Shown here: one piece after another, positions 1-10,841 of the stretch
How the letters are laid out: each line of letters begins with the position of its first letter
How positions within the stretch are numbered: the stretch's first letter is position 1
The notes under the pieces: model-generated
Database searches by the model: none
The model's input: the letters and a program-made list of their open reading frames with translations, nothing else
Told to the model about the DNA's origin: nothing
Position numbers and translations under genes: made by a program
From: Brassica napus
Taxonomy: Eukaryota > Streptophyta > Magnoliopsida > Brassicales > Brassicaceae
DNA: 64,000 nt
Direction of reading: 5' to 3'
NCBI RefSeq assembly: GCF_020379485.1
Contig: NC_063447.1
Location: 55,603,452 to 55,667,451 of the forward strand

Positions 1-1980
1 GAGGCGCTGCATCATTACATGGCAATCGTGGCTTTTCAAGCCAGTAAACTTTCCTTCCTTTTTGTCGATACAGTTACGCAAATTTGATGCGTAACCGTCT
101 GGAAATTCCACATCGTTTGAAATCCAATCAAAGAACACATTTTTTCCCGCTGCATCAAGTCGGTATATGGGAAAAGGAGCCCTACCATTCTCATCAACAT
201 GAAGTTCTGAACGAGCACATATATCGACTAAATCCAGTCTTGACTTCAAATTATCCTTTGTTTTACCTTGAACATTAAGGATCGTGTTCATGAGATTGTC
301 AAAAAAGTTCTTCTCAATATGCATGACATCTAAATTATGCCTTAGCAGATGATCCTCCCAGTATGGCAGATCCCAGAAAATACTTTTTTTGTGCCAGTTA
401 TGTAGTTCTCCAACAGCATCTACCGGAAAACGCTCATGTCCACCGACGTCTGGCGTCCTTTCTGCACCAAAATCTCTTAGTTGTATCTTCAAATCTTTCC
501 CACAAATTTCCGGAGGTGGACTGTCAAACACCCTCTTGTTCTTCGTAAACAAATTCCTACTCCTACGATATGGATGATCAGGTGGTAGGAATCTCCTGTG
601 ACAGTCAAACCAACACGTTTTCCTTCCGTGTTTTAGTTGGAAAGCATCAGTGTTATCTTGACAATATGGACATGATAGCCTTCCATGCGTTGTCCATCCA
701 GACAACATACCATATGCTGGAAAATCACTTATTGTCCACATTAGTACTGCCCGCATTTGAAAGTTTTCTTTACACGAAACATCGTATGTTTTAGCACCTT
801 GAGCCCATAGTTGTTGCAACTCATATATTAGTGGCTGAAGAAACACATCAAGTGATCTCTTAGGATGCTCTGGTCCGGGAACGAGAATCGAGAGAAACAA
901 AAACTCTCGTCGCAAGCACAAGTTTGGGGGTAGGTTGTATGGTGTAAGAATGACGGGCCATAGAGAATACTGTCTTCCACTCTTGCCAAACGGACTGAAA
1001 CCATCAGTACATAATCCAAGGTAGACATTTCTTCTCTCATACGCAAAGTCGGGATACTTTGATTGAAAATGCTTCCACGCTTTTGCATCTGAAGGATGTC
1101 TGATTTCACCATCTGTTGAGTGCTCTGCATGCCATATCATTGGTTGCGCTGTGCGTTCAGACAGATACAACCTCTGCAACCTTTCCGTCAAAGGTAAATA
1201 CCACATCCTTTTATATGGCACTGGAACTCTTCCACTCGTATCTTTATAACGAGGCTTTCCACAAAATTTGCATGTAACCCGCTGTTCATCCGCCCTCCAA
1301 TAAATCATGCAGTTGTCGCTGCATACATCTATTACCTGATACGATAAACCAAGACCAGCTACGAGTTTCTGAACCTCGTAGTATGAACCAGGAGCTACAT
1401 TATCCTCGGGTAGAATACCTTTTACAAAATCAGCAATCGCATCCACACAGTCTTCAGCCAAATTATAATCTGTTTTAATGCCCATCAATCTTGTAGCAGA
1501 TGATAAAGCTGAATGACCATCTCTGCAACCTTCGTACAATGGTTGCTTTCCAGCATCCAACATATCATAAAATCTCCTAGCTTCTGCATTGGGTAAATCT
1601 TCCCCTCTAAAATGATCATTTACCATCTGCTCAGTACCTACACCATAATCTACATCCATTCTAATTGGTTCTTCTAATCTAACCGCTGGCTGAGGTTCGC
1701 TAGTACTACCATGTTCATAATCAGTTTCCCCATGATGATACCAAATTTTGTAACTTCGTGTAAACCCACTCAAATATAGATGAGTCCAAACATCCCACTC
1801 TTTAATAACCTTTCTATTTTTACAATTAGAGCAAGGACATCTTAACATACCTGTTTTTTCTTCCGGTTGTCGGTGAACTAACTCGGTTATACCTCGTTGG
1901 TATTCTTCCGTAAGCAATCTCGTGTTCGGATCCAAATGAGGTCGATCGATCCAAGAACGAAAATAATTTGAAGAAGACAT
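1..1980 (-). CDS. CACTA (En/Spm) TNP2-like transposase, partial; C-terminus outside the window
   Basis: Reading from the ATG at 1980 toward position 1 gives 660 codons without a stop, so the gene runs off the left edge. The N-terminus (MSSSNYFRSWIDRPHLDPN) is the plant transposase-associated domain, with the Cys-rich RCPCSNCKN motif near residue 50. Downstream come CKFCGKPRY and, near residue 600, LPYWEDHLLRHNLDVMHIEK, the signature of the TNP2-type transposase core. The product should bind the element's TIRs and subterminal repeats in the nucleus and catalyse excision and insertion. The first 660 codons look intact, which is unusual for such elements, but the rest of the core and the C-terminal DUF4216/DUF4218-type region cannot be seen. 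A TATA box lies about 90 bp upstream. Family identification is secure; activity is inference. Confidence 0.93.
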   Translation of the reverse strand, partial: MSSSNYFRSWIDRPHLDPNTRLLTEEYQRGITELVHRQPEEKTGMLRCPCSNCKNRKVIKEWDVWTHLYLSGFTRSYKIWYHHGETDYEHGSTSEPQPAVRLEEPIRMDVDYGVGTEQMVNDHFRGEDLPNAEARRFYDMLDAGKQPLYEGCRDGHSALSSATRLMGIKTDYNLAEDCVDAIADFVKGILPEDNVAPGSYYEVQKLVAGLGLSYQVIDVCSDNCMIYWRADEQRVTCKFCGKPRYKDTSGRVPVPYKRMWYLPLTERLQRLYLSERTAQPMIWHAEHSTDGEIRHPSDAKAWKHFQSKYPDFAYERRNVYLGLCTDGFSPFGKSGRQYSLWPVILTPYNLPPNLCLRREFLFLSILVPGPEHPKRSLDVFLQPLIYELQQLWAQGAKTYDVSCKENFQMRAVLMWTISDFPAYGMLSGWTTHGRLSCPYCQDNTDAFQLKHGRKTCWFDCHRRFLPPDHPYRRSRNLFTKNKRVFDSPPPEICGKDLKIQLRDFGAERTPDVGGHERFPVDAVGELHNWHKKSIFWDLPYWEDHLLRHNLDVMHIEKNFFDNLMNTILNVQGKTKDNLKSRLDLVDICARSELHVDENGRAPFPIYRLDAAGKNVFFDWISNDVEFPDGYASNLRNCIDKKEGKFTGLKSHDCHVMMQRL

Positions 1981-2065
1981 ATTTTTTATGAATCAAATTC
2001 GTGTGTAAATAGAGTAAGAGGGAGGATGAAGATATGGAATGAATGAAGAGGAAGAGGAGTGCTTG

Positions 2066-2073
2066 TATTTATA
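2066..2073 (-). promoter_or_regulatory. TATA box of the transposase gene
   Basis: TATAAATA on the minus strand, about 90 bp upstream of the transposase ATG. The same motif stands at the same distance in the other two CACTA elements (15766-15773 and 22303-22310). Confidence 0.6.
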
Positions 2074-2079
2074 GTTTAA

Positions 2080-2354
2080 ATCCTGCCGACAGACCGAGGA
2101 AATTCCGACGGAAAAAGCTAGTTCGTCGGAATTTCCTCGGAATTTTGTAAAATCCCCCAACGGCTCTCCAACGGCTATAATATTTCCTCGGAATTCATCG
2201 GTTTTTTCCGAGGAACCCATTTTTCCTCGGAATTTCCTCGAAATATTCCGACGGATTGATATTTCCTCGGAATTCCGTCGGTATATTCCGAGGAAATTCC
2301 TCGGGATATTCCGAGGATTTCATTTTCCGTCGGAATGTCCGTCAGAATACCGCT
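2080..2354. repeat. CACTA subterminal repeats (CCGAGGAAATTCC type)
   Basis: Dense short repeats in both orientations, built on TTCCTCGGAAT, CCGAGGAAATTCC and TTCCGACGG. In En/Spm elements such subterminal arrays are the binding sites of element-encoded protein. The spurious ORFs read through them have no coding significance. Confidence 0.8.
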
Positions 2355-2371
2355 GTTTTCTTGTAGTGTTA

Positions 2372-3153
2372 ACGATCTCAATATTTTTGCAAAAGCATTT
2401 CTAAAATTTCGGATTCTAAAATTTGAGTTTTATCTGCTTATATAAGCTTTAAATTATCAAACATTTAAAATAAAAAAAATTATCACACACATTTGGGTAT
2501 TCCAGTAAATTATTTGGGAAAAAATCATGCTCTATTATGAGTAAAAAGAGATTGACAAGAAAAAAATTGAGTTTAAAAACGACACAACAATCCGAAATTT
2601 TAACACAACCTAAAATTTTATTTTTCCATCCCTCCTAGATTTTGGTCTACCATGGAGAAAGTAAAAAGCAAGCAATAAAAGGGCAATGTGTCTTGTTGTA
2701 GTGACATATCATCTTTCCCTTTCAATATGTTTTCTTTTTCCAGCTTTTTATTTCTTTATTCATGTATAAATATAAATCTATAGAGCCTTTAAATTTTGTA
2801 TTTATTAGTTAACCTATAATATTGTTCTTTTCTTGAAGCAAAATATTTGGGCGGAATATCCTCTACTAAAGTCTACTGATATCAAATAATTGTAACGATA
2901 CCTACGCTGTCTGGCTGTTCAAATTTCATTCAGTATGAAATTGTAACAAAAGAATATTTAAAATCACATCTAAGCCGTACAATTATATGGAGACTTCTCC
3001 TAATTTTCCATATCAAAAACTTATATATAAAGAGTTTATTTACAGTTATTAATAAAAAAAAATTAACTGGTGAGTTCTTAAGAATGATGATAAGTCGTAG
3101 CTAAAATTTAATCATCAGATGATATATGCGCTAGCACATAAATTAAGTTAATA
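2372..3153. other. AT-rich intergenic DNA, nothing recognised
   Basis: No coding or structured signal was seen between the CACTA terminus and the hAT MITE. Confidence 0.5.
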
Positions 3154-3161
3154 CAATGGAG

Positions 3162-3378
3162 CAGGGCCTTGCCTGAGTTTTCTAAGGTTAGAAACAGTAA
3201 AAAAAATTGGCCCCAAAAATAGTATTAAGCTGGTTTGAACTCATGACCTTAACATTTGAAACAGCTTATTCAGCCACTGAACCAACAAAAACTCTTGTCA
3301 AATTGGCTCCCAAAATTGCTTATAAAGATATTGGCTTCAAGCCCATGCTTGACCAGCTTGTGGTCAGGCCCGGCCCTG
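3162..3378. mobile_element. hAT-type MITE with perfect 8-bp target duplication
   Basis: A 217-bp element beginning CAGGGCCTTGCCTGA and ending with the inverted counterpart CAGGGCCGGGCCTGA. Both sides carry caatggag (3154-3161 and 3379-3386). The 8-bp duplication and CAGGG ends are hAT hallmarks. It is too short to encode transposase. Confidence 0.85.
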
Positions 3379-3386
3379 CAATGGAG

Positions 3387-4604
3387 CTGCACATTCGTAA
3401 TAAAGTTACAAATAAGGCGATGGACATTATATTTACAAAAAGGAAAAGAAACCATTCAAAACATTGTCATTACTTTAAGCAAAAAAAAAAAACATTGTCA
3501 TTACGGTTTCTCAAAATAAACGAAAATTGTATTTTCATCTTTTCTGTTCATATGATTTACGTAATAAATAGAAACAATACATCGAAATTAAGGATTAGGG
3601 TTTCTTTCAAAGACACTTTCTATTAACAGTCTACGAAGCTCACCCGCATATGAGCATGCATGTGTGCGCACATGACGTAGATCCATATGTGCATGTGATA
3701 GTGGGATAATGGAGAAACGAGTACTGCATATGGGAGGGTTATTTAACGTACAAGATAGGAGTATACTCACTTATGCATTAAAATCAATAAGATACTAGCT
3801 TTGATTTTAAAAAGACACATTTTTAGTTAATCATAAATTAGATGTTTATTCTAGAATAAATAAATATAGTCAAATGTATATACTGATTTTTATGGAATTT
3901 TTATCAGTACTAGACGTTTAAATTAATATACTGAAATGTTAAAATTTTAAATTATGTTACGTTTTAGCTTGTAGTACCCTATATATTATAAGGTTTTTAA
4001 CATATAGGACGGACTTCTGTTTTATTGTAGTCTGATTGACAAAATCATAATTTTCTCCATCAAGAACTACTTGGTGATTATATTTCTACAAGTTTAGCAC
4101 CAAAATAAACCCTAGGGTATAGACAATAGATTGCATACTAGTATTATAAAGCTAAACTAATACTATAAGTAACCGAAAAATAATTTGAAGGTGGAATAAA
4201 ATTAAAAGCGGAAAAAACCAACATTGTGAGGCAGAGGCTTGGGATGGGAAAGAAGAAATGATGGAGGCATGTTTGGCATCTGGCCATCTAAAGGCCAAAA
4301 ACTATCCTATCCAAATATTTAATTACTTTGTCTTTTTTAAAGTAAAAGAATCCGTTCGATATTATAACATCAATGACTACCCATGCATATATTATACTTA
4401 TACATTGTATACATATATATTAATATGTTTAAAATCATGTAATCATTATGTATGTATATAATCATTGTCATCCAGCGAGATTAAACGTGAGGGTCTTGTT
4501 CAGAAAAAAAAATTAAATTATACACGTGATAGATGTATAGCAGTTGAATGAAAAATATATGTCATATATTTAGAAGAACTTTTAAGGGGGAGAAAATGTA
4601 AAGT
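3387..4604. other. AT-rich intergenic DNA, nothing recognised
   Basis: Only short chance ORFs were seen. There is no recognisable gene, RNA or element boundary. Confidence 0.5.
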
Positions 4605-4606
4605 TA

Positions 4607-4849
4607 TACTCCCTCTGTTTCATTATAAGTGTCGTTTTAGGTTTCGGCACACGGATTAAAAAAATAATTAATTTTGTACATTTTCTATAAAAAAATATTA
4701 TTACCTATACACCTAACCATATTTCAACCAATAGAAAAATAAATTTTGCATAAAATTAATAAATTTTGCATTGAAAATCGAAAACGATACTTATTTTATA
4801 ACGAAAAAAATTCTTTAAAACAAACACTTAATATGAAACGGATGGAGTA
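4607..4849. mobile_element. Stowaway-like (Tc1/mariner) MITE
   Basis: Ends TACTCCCTCTGTTTCAT and, inverted, TACTCCATCCGTTTCAT, flanked by TA on both sides. The 243-bp AT-rich body and CTCCCTC-type ends are typical of plant Stowaway MITEs. Confidence 0.75.
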
Positions 4850-4851
4850 TA

Positions 4852-5315
4852 TAGTATGTTTATAGGAGAAAAGGTAGACTATACCATTATTATAGTTTAT
4901 AATATATAGTGATTAACTTTTTGCTCCTTCCTTAATCCAAAATGATTTGGAAGACTCCCTTTAACATCCTTAAAATTTCAACATTTACGAGGCAGTCAAA
5001 AGCAACCAAGATTCATCTTGTTTTACAGATCCTTCAAAGTTCGCACATATATTTAATTAATTGCTAAATACTTGAAATCTTGCGTAGAATCCCTTTTTGT
5101 CGAAGGCTATGTAATGCCCATTCGGTTATGGACGCGGGATATGTCATGTTATTTAGCATTTTGAGAATCTAAGAATTTATGGTTTTTTCTGTCATTGGTA
5201 TATGTTAACCATTTTAAACATTGAGAAACTGCACCCAATAACCCAAAAAAACTAAAATTAACAAACTAACTAAAATCTCAGTCTCTCTTTTTTTTTCTAT
5301 CTCTTTTAAAACTAA
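4852..5315. other. AT-rich intergenic DNA, nothing recognised
   Basis: No gene or repeat boundary seen. Confidence 0.5.
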
Positions 5316-6657
5316 CTAGATTTTGACCCGCGAAACCGTGCGGGTGTTTGTTTTCACTTTTCTATATATAAATTATTATTTTAGAACATAAGTAGTATAT
5401 ATTTTTAACGTTAATCATATACTTAAATATTTATATAACTATTTCAAATACAATAATTTTATAGTTTACATGTTATAATTAATCAATTGTTTAAATCGTA
5501 TCTATTTGTCACTTCTTATTATATATTTATCTTATTGTATTTGCATTTAGCTATTAAGAAAATTAATATATTCATGAAAAAATATATTTAAAAATTATTT
5601 TGTATTTAATTTATTCTAAATTATGACTTGTCTTTCAAAACTGGATTTCTTTTTACCAATATTTTTATGCTTATTCATTTTAGATAATATATAATTGTAT
5701 ATACAATAGTCTAAGATATGTTAATTTTTAGACATGTATTATATAGTTTGTTAATTTTAAACTGTTCTATCATCATATTATATTTTTAAATAAATAGTTT
5801 ATATTTATGAAAATAAAATTTATAAATTTATCAATTGAATATAATTTTATCATATTTATTTTAATATAATAATTGTATTTTAACATGATCATGACTATAA
5901 AGTAGATAAAATAGAATATAATTTATTTATTTTCATTTTAAACGATAACTTAAAATACATTAAGTTATTGTTAAAATATTTTTACACAGATTTATTAGAA
6001 TTTTTAAAATATAATATATAAATATATATTATATTTAAAATGAAAATATATTATGATTAAAGTAGTTACAAATATTTTATATTATTAACTTTAAAGAAAT
6101 ACATGTTATTTTTATACATGTATTATATAGTTTGCTAATGTTAACTCATCTGACCAACATATTAGATTTTATTTTTGAACATAAATATTTTATAATTACG
6201 AAAATAAAATATATAAAATATATAAATATATAAATTTTATACAATTTTATTATATTTATCTCAATATAATAATTTTATTTTAATATGATTGATTATGATT
6301 ATATAATAAATAAAATATTATAGATTTTTTATTTTTCATTTATAAACGATAACTGGATGTATTAATGTATAATAATATTTTAAACTAATTTCAAAATTAG
6401 TAAAAATATTTAAATATAATTTCAAAAATGAAGATCTTGTAAAAAAATTTTAAAACAGATTTGTTAGAATTTTAAAATAAATATATTTATATTTAAAATG
6501 AAAGATTTTAAAATATATTATGATTAAAATATTTTAAAGATTCTATTTATTATTAATCTTAATAAAATACATTTAATAAAATTTATAACTGATGGTCTAA
6601 ATTAAAAAAAAAAATTATACATGAAAGAAGTCATGACTTCTGTTTTAATATATAAGA
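5316..6657 (-). mobile_element. Non-autonomous Helitron
   Basis: Read on the minus strand, the element starts with TCTTATATATTAAAACAGAA after an A. It ends with a short hairpin (ACCCGC...GCGGGT) followed by CAAAATCTAG and a T. A 5' TC end, a 3' hairpin plus CTAG, and insertion between A and T without target duplication define Helitrons. The 1.3-kb interior is extremely AT-rich with no Rep/helicase ORF. Confidence 0.82.
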
Positions 6658-7192
6658 TTTTTTTTTGTTATTCACAAATAACCCCTAACATATACATAGG
6701 AATTTCTGCAAGTTACGTTAGAATTTTTTTTTGACTAAAATTACATTAGAATTTTCATATTTTGGTTTATGGTTGACCTTATAAAGACAAAATAATGTCT
6801 TTGGTTATAAACTCAAACTTTCGAGAATTTATGCCGTCTCAATATTGCATTTTCTTATGTGAATTGTTACTATTATAGAAATAAATAGTATTTTTTTTTT
6901 CAACGAAATAAATAGTATTTTGAATGCAATTTTATGATTAACTGAGAGCTTTGTGCAGCTAAGAGCAATTTTTTTATGTGGATAAGTATTGACTATTGTC
7001 ACATATCGCACACAACATTAACACCACATTATTGCATACGAATTCGAGTGTTTTATTATAAAATAATATATTGATGACAAATAATAATATACTCCATCAA
7101 CTTTTCGTAGTCAACTTACGTACTATATTTATTTTGGCGATTAAAAAAATTATGTCCTTATCTTGGTACCTTGTAGGTTTTCTTCGACCTAT
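6658..7192. other. AT-rich intergenic DNA, nothing recognised
   Basis: No gene or element boundary seen. Confidence 0.45.
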
Positions 7193-7206
7193 TTATGATA
7201 CAAAGA

Positions 7207-7240
<34 letters not shown>

Positions 7241-7253
7241 ATGATACAAAGAC
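7193..7253. repeat. Poly(A) tract flanked by a 15-bp direct repeat (tail-only retroposition footprint)
   Basis: About 31 uninterrupted A residues (7208-7238) are bracketed by identical copies of ttatgatacaaagac (7193-7207 and 7239-7253). A direct repeat of this size around a poly(A) tract is what target-primed LINE or SINE integration leaves. Here nothing but the tail remains. Confidence 0.6.
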
Positions 7254-7330
7254 ATAGACATAGACCTCTCGATTCCCCAACATCACTCATTTTATTTATG
7301 TAGGTTTTCAATTTTGATATTCAGAATAAA

Positions 7331-8371
7331 TCCCCTATATATTATTTGAGAAGCATTACAACTTCTTTTTGTAGCCACATGTCATCACTAGAATGATTTT
7401 TAGAATCATTAGAGAAATATGTTGGTCCATCTAATTATATAATAAGCCTTTTATTAAACTAACAATAAATTCATCATTAATGTACTTTATTATTTCCTTA
7501 AATAAAATTTACGGAATTGCCTAATGTGGCTAAAGTATATATGAGAATTAATGATTTTGAATAATAAAGATTTGATAAAAAATAGTGTATCTTCTATCAT
7601 ATTTGTTTAATTTTAAACTATTAAATAAATTAAAAAACCACAATAACCATATAATAAAAATTTAGATTTTTATGTATATGTTATATTTTAAATTTTTACA
7701 AACGGCTATAAATTACTAAAACTGTTAAAAGTCTCGCATTCAAATTTTATGATCCACGGTTTAAAATTTTTGTTATGAAAAAATACAAATGATTACAAAA
7801 ATTATATAAGTAAAAAGTCTAATTTAATTAATTATTAAGATTAATATATATATTGTTTTAAATTAAACTATAAACCATATAAAATACAATATTTTAGTTT
7901 CAAATTTTACTTTGAACAATTTTTTTGATAAAAGTTTTGAACGATCATTGACAACTTATTTTTTTTAATTATAAATTACTAAAACTATTAATCCCACAAT
8001 GAAAATTTTGTTATCACTAATTTAATTTTTTTCTATAAAAGATACAAATGATCAAAAAAACTATATGAGTAGAAATCATCATTTAATAGACATTAATATT
8101 AAAAATATACTAAAATATATTATCTATGCCAGTATCATTTAAATTTAATAACATATTCTATCAAATATAAAAAAATATTTTTTGGATTAATAAAATTGAT
8201 TTATATGTTCGCACCAATTTAATTATATATTTAATAGTTACTGACTTTTAATTATTTAATATATATTTATTATTCCATAATATGTAAAAATATTTAACAC
8301 ATAAAATAATATATATATAATGTTGTCAAAAAAAAATGTTGATTCCGCGCAAGGCGCGGATATTAATCTAG
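7331..8371 (+). mobile_element. Non-autonomous Helitron
   Basis: Starts TCCCCTATATATTATTTGAG after an A. It ends with the hairpin TCCGCGC-AAG-GCGCGGA followed by TATTAATCTAG and a T. All Helitron end rules are met over 1041 bp. No Rep/helicase coding region is present. Confidence 0.85.
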
Positions 8372-9147
8372 TAATTATTAGTTTAGGATCACATCAAAGA
8401 TTACGATTGCTATAACTATTGGTACCTTTTTTTTGGGTAAAAAAAGTAGTTAAAAAAATTGCTTTAACTATTGGTACCTTCGTTTCATAACACGAGTGTT
8501 GCAGGATTTTCTTAATACAAGTGTTATCATTTCATCGAAAGCCAGTTCTCAAAAAAAGTTATCATTTTCATTCTTTTTTGATAAAAAAATTTTCCTATTG
8601 AAATGCATACAAAAATTTACAAGCTATGACCTAAGGACACGATGAGAGCAATAAGATTAAACATACTCTTAATATAGTAGAATGTTCGAAAGCTAAAGAA
8701 ATCAGCTTTCTTCATAACAGTAACCGGATGAAGAATCGGTTCTCTGGTTATGGTATAGTTTTGTCATCCATATCGGTTCTTTGAGACAATGGTTTGTCCA
8801 ATTTAATTTCAACTTCATCCATGAGAGTTGGATATAACCTTGGTTTACGGGTAAGCATAAGTTTAAATCATGATCTTGAAAGAAATGTGGTTTGGGATAA
8901 TTTTTAGATCCACCCAAACCTGGACAGTGAAGATTTCAAAGATATAAAGCTATTTTTTTAAGGAAGAACTTCCTTTTTGAATGCATATTTTTTTTTTTAC
9001 ATTTATCCATATTATTTAAGTTTTTACAGATTAAAAGTGTATCAGTTGGGATATGATAGATATGCTATCTCAATATGTGCTACTTATAATAAAACATTTG
9101 TATTGTAACATTTTATAATTTAAATATATAATTATCTTATATTAAAA
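8372..9147. other. AT-rich intergenic DNA, nothing recognised
   Basis: Only chance ORFs. The short direct repeat ctttaactattggtacct was the only structure noticed. Confidence 0.45.
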
Positions 9148-9410
9148 TAGTCCCTCTGCATCATTTTAAGAAGTATTTAAGGTTTTTGCACAAATATTAA
9201 GAAAATACAATTTTTTTATGTAATTGTCTTTGATTACATAAAATAACATTAAATAAGACTAATTCAATGAATAGTAAAAAAATACAGTATTTTATAATTG
9301 GTCAAAATTTTCAAATGATATTAAATTTCATCTAGAATTGTGAGAACATCAATTATTTTGAAACAAAATCAAAATTCTTAAACACCAATTAACCTGATAC
9401 GGAGGAAGTA
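9148..9410. mobile_element. Stowaway-like MITE
   Basis: Inverted ends TAGTCCCTCTGCATCA and TACTTCCTCCGTATCA enclose about 260 bp of AT-rich DNA, with TA at the right junction. It belongs to the same broad family as the element at 4607 but has diverged ends, so boundaries may be off by a few bases. Confidence 0.6.
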
Positions 9411-9909
9411 TACAAAAATCGGCCGATTGGAATATTTTTTCTTAAAACATGGTAACATATTAAACACAATGAAATTGCATCAAAAGTAGGATATCCGACT
9501 TGAAAGTTAGTAAATATCAAAATTAGCCAAAATATTTTTAGTTGATATAAAATAGACAATTCCGAATATATGGCTAACACGACCTAGTATGAGTTTGACA
9601 CATGAATTTAGATATCTGAATTACTTGAAATTCACCTGTTATGATATATGTTACTAGTATTATTTTTATAGTTTTGAAACACAATATATGTTACTCGTGT
9701 ATATTGCCTAATTACCAAGTTTTTAATGTAGTTTGAGCCAATTGACTCATATTTTTAAATCAAAGAAATATACATGTTTTCTGTCCTCATCAACACTTGC
9801 AAGTTCTTATTCTCAAACTCAATTCAAACTAGTATCTAAACCATTTATAATTGATATATCATTTTTAGTGATTAAAAATATTATTATTTAACGTATAATT
9901 AACATGGAG
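9411..9909. other. AT-rich intergenic DNA, nothing recognised
   Basis: No supported feature. Confidence 0.45.
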
Positions 9910-10183
9910 TTTAAAATAGGGCAAATCTCCAAAATAGCACTTTTCTAAGTTTATATCACAAAAATAGCACTCAAAAACTAAAATGACCAAAATAGCACCT
10001 TTCTAAGTTTATCCTTTGAAAATTTTAATTTTTTTATTTTTACAAATTTGAAATCTTATCCCCAAAACCTCATTTCTCAACTCTAAACCATAAACCCTAA
10101 ACTCTAAACCCTAAACTCTAAACCCTAAACCCTAAAATTTAAACCCTAAACCCTAAACTCAAAACCCTACACTACAAGAAAAC

Positions 10184-10641
10184 AGGGGGATTCTGATGGC
10201 CGAAATCGTCGGAAATTCGTCGGAATAGACCGATTCCGACGAATTTCCGACGAACCCGTCCGTCGGTATCGTTTCGTCGGAAAAAAAAAATTCGTCGGAA
10301 TTTCGTCAGAACTTCCGACGACTTTCTGACGAATACCGAGAAACGTCATTCTGACGAACTTCCGACGATATTACGATGCGGATACACAAGACCAGAGTTC
10401 ATCGGAAAACTACGTACCGACGAAGAACGTTCGTCGGACAATTCCGACGTAGAGTGTTCCTCGGTTTATTCCGACGAACTTTGGGCGTCGGAAATTACCG
10501 ACGGACCACGTTCGTCGGAATATACCGACGAACCACTTTCGTCGGTATATTCCGACGGAAATGTGGTTTGTCGGTAAATTCCGACGGATATATGTCCGTC
10601 GGTATATTCCGACGACCATTGTCCGTCGGTATATACCCATT
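10184..10641. repeat. CACTA subterminal repeats (TTCCGACGAA type)
   Basis: Some thirty short repeats of TTCCGACGAA/TTCGTCGGAA and variants in both orientations. Arg/Thr/Phe/Val-rich ORFs read through this array in both directions and are artefacts of the repeat. Confidence 0.8.
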
Positions 10642-10841
10642 TTTTTTTACAAATTAATTTTGCATTTTTATATATTTTTTGATATTAATAAATTTAAAAA
10701 ATCGGAAATTTAAAAATAATAATATTATAAAATTTAAATTCTTAAAAACCGAAATAGGAAAAAACATTCATAAAGTTTAAAATTCATACAAACCGAAATA
10801 GAAAAAAAAACATTCCGAAAGTTTTAAAAAGCCGAAATAAA

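Larger units (their letters stand above)
1..2368 (-). mobile_element. CACTA element, 5' portion with terminal inverted repeat at 2368
   Basis: The right boundary is the inverted form of CACTACAAGAAAAC at 2355-2368, the same end found on the two complete CACTA elements in this window. Subterminal repeats follow inside it, then the TATA box and the transposase gene. The other end and the target duplication are outside the window. The leader and first codons nearly match those of the element at 21951, so the two belong to the same subfamily. Confidence 0.9.

Noticed and set aside
10075..10169. Telomere or chromosome-end sequence
   Set aside because: The ccctaaa words are short and degenerate, and form the core of a MITE with matching 9-bp duplications.
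10376..10657. Overlapping ORFs on both strands rich in RRTTFVG-like repeats
   Set aside because: They are translations of the CACTA subterminal DNA repeat (TTCCGACGAA). Both strands give the same kind of peptide, which shows it is not selected as protein.
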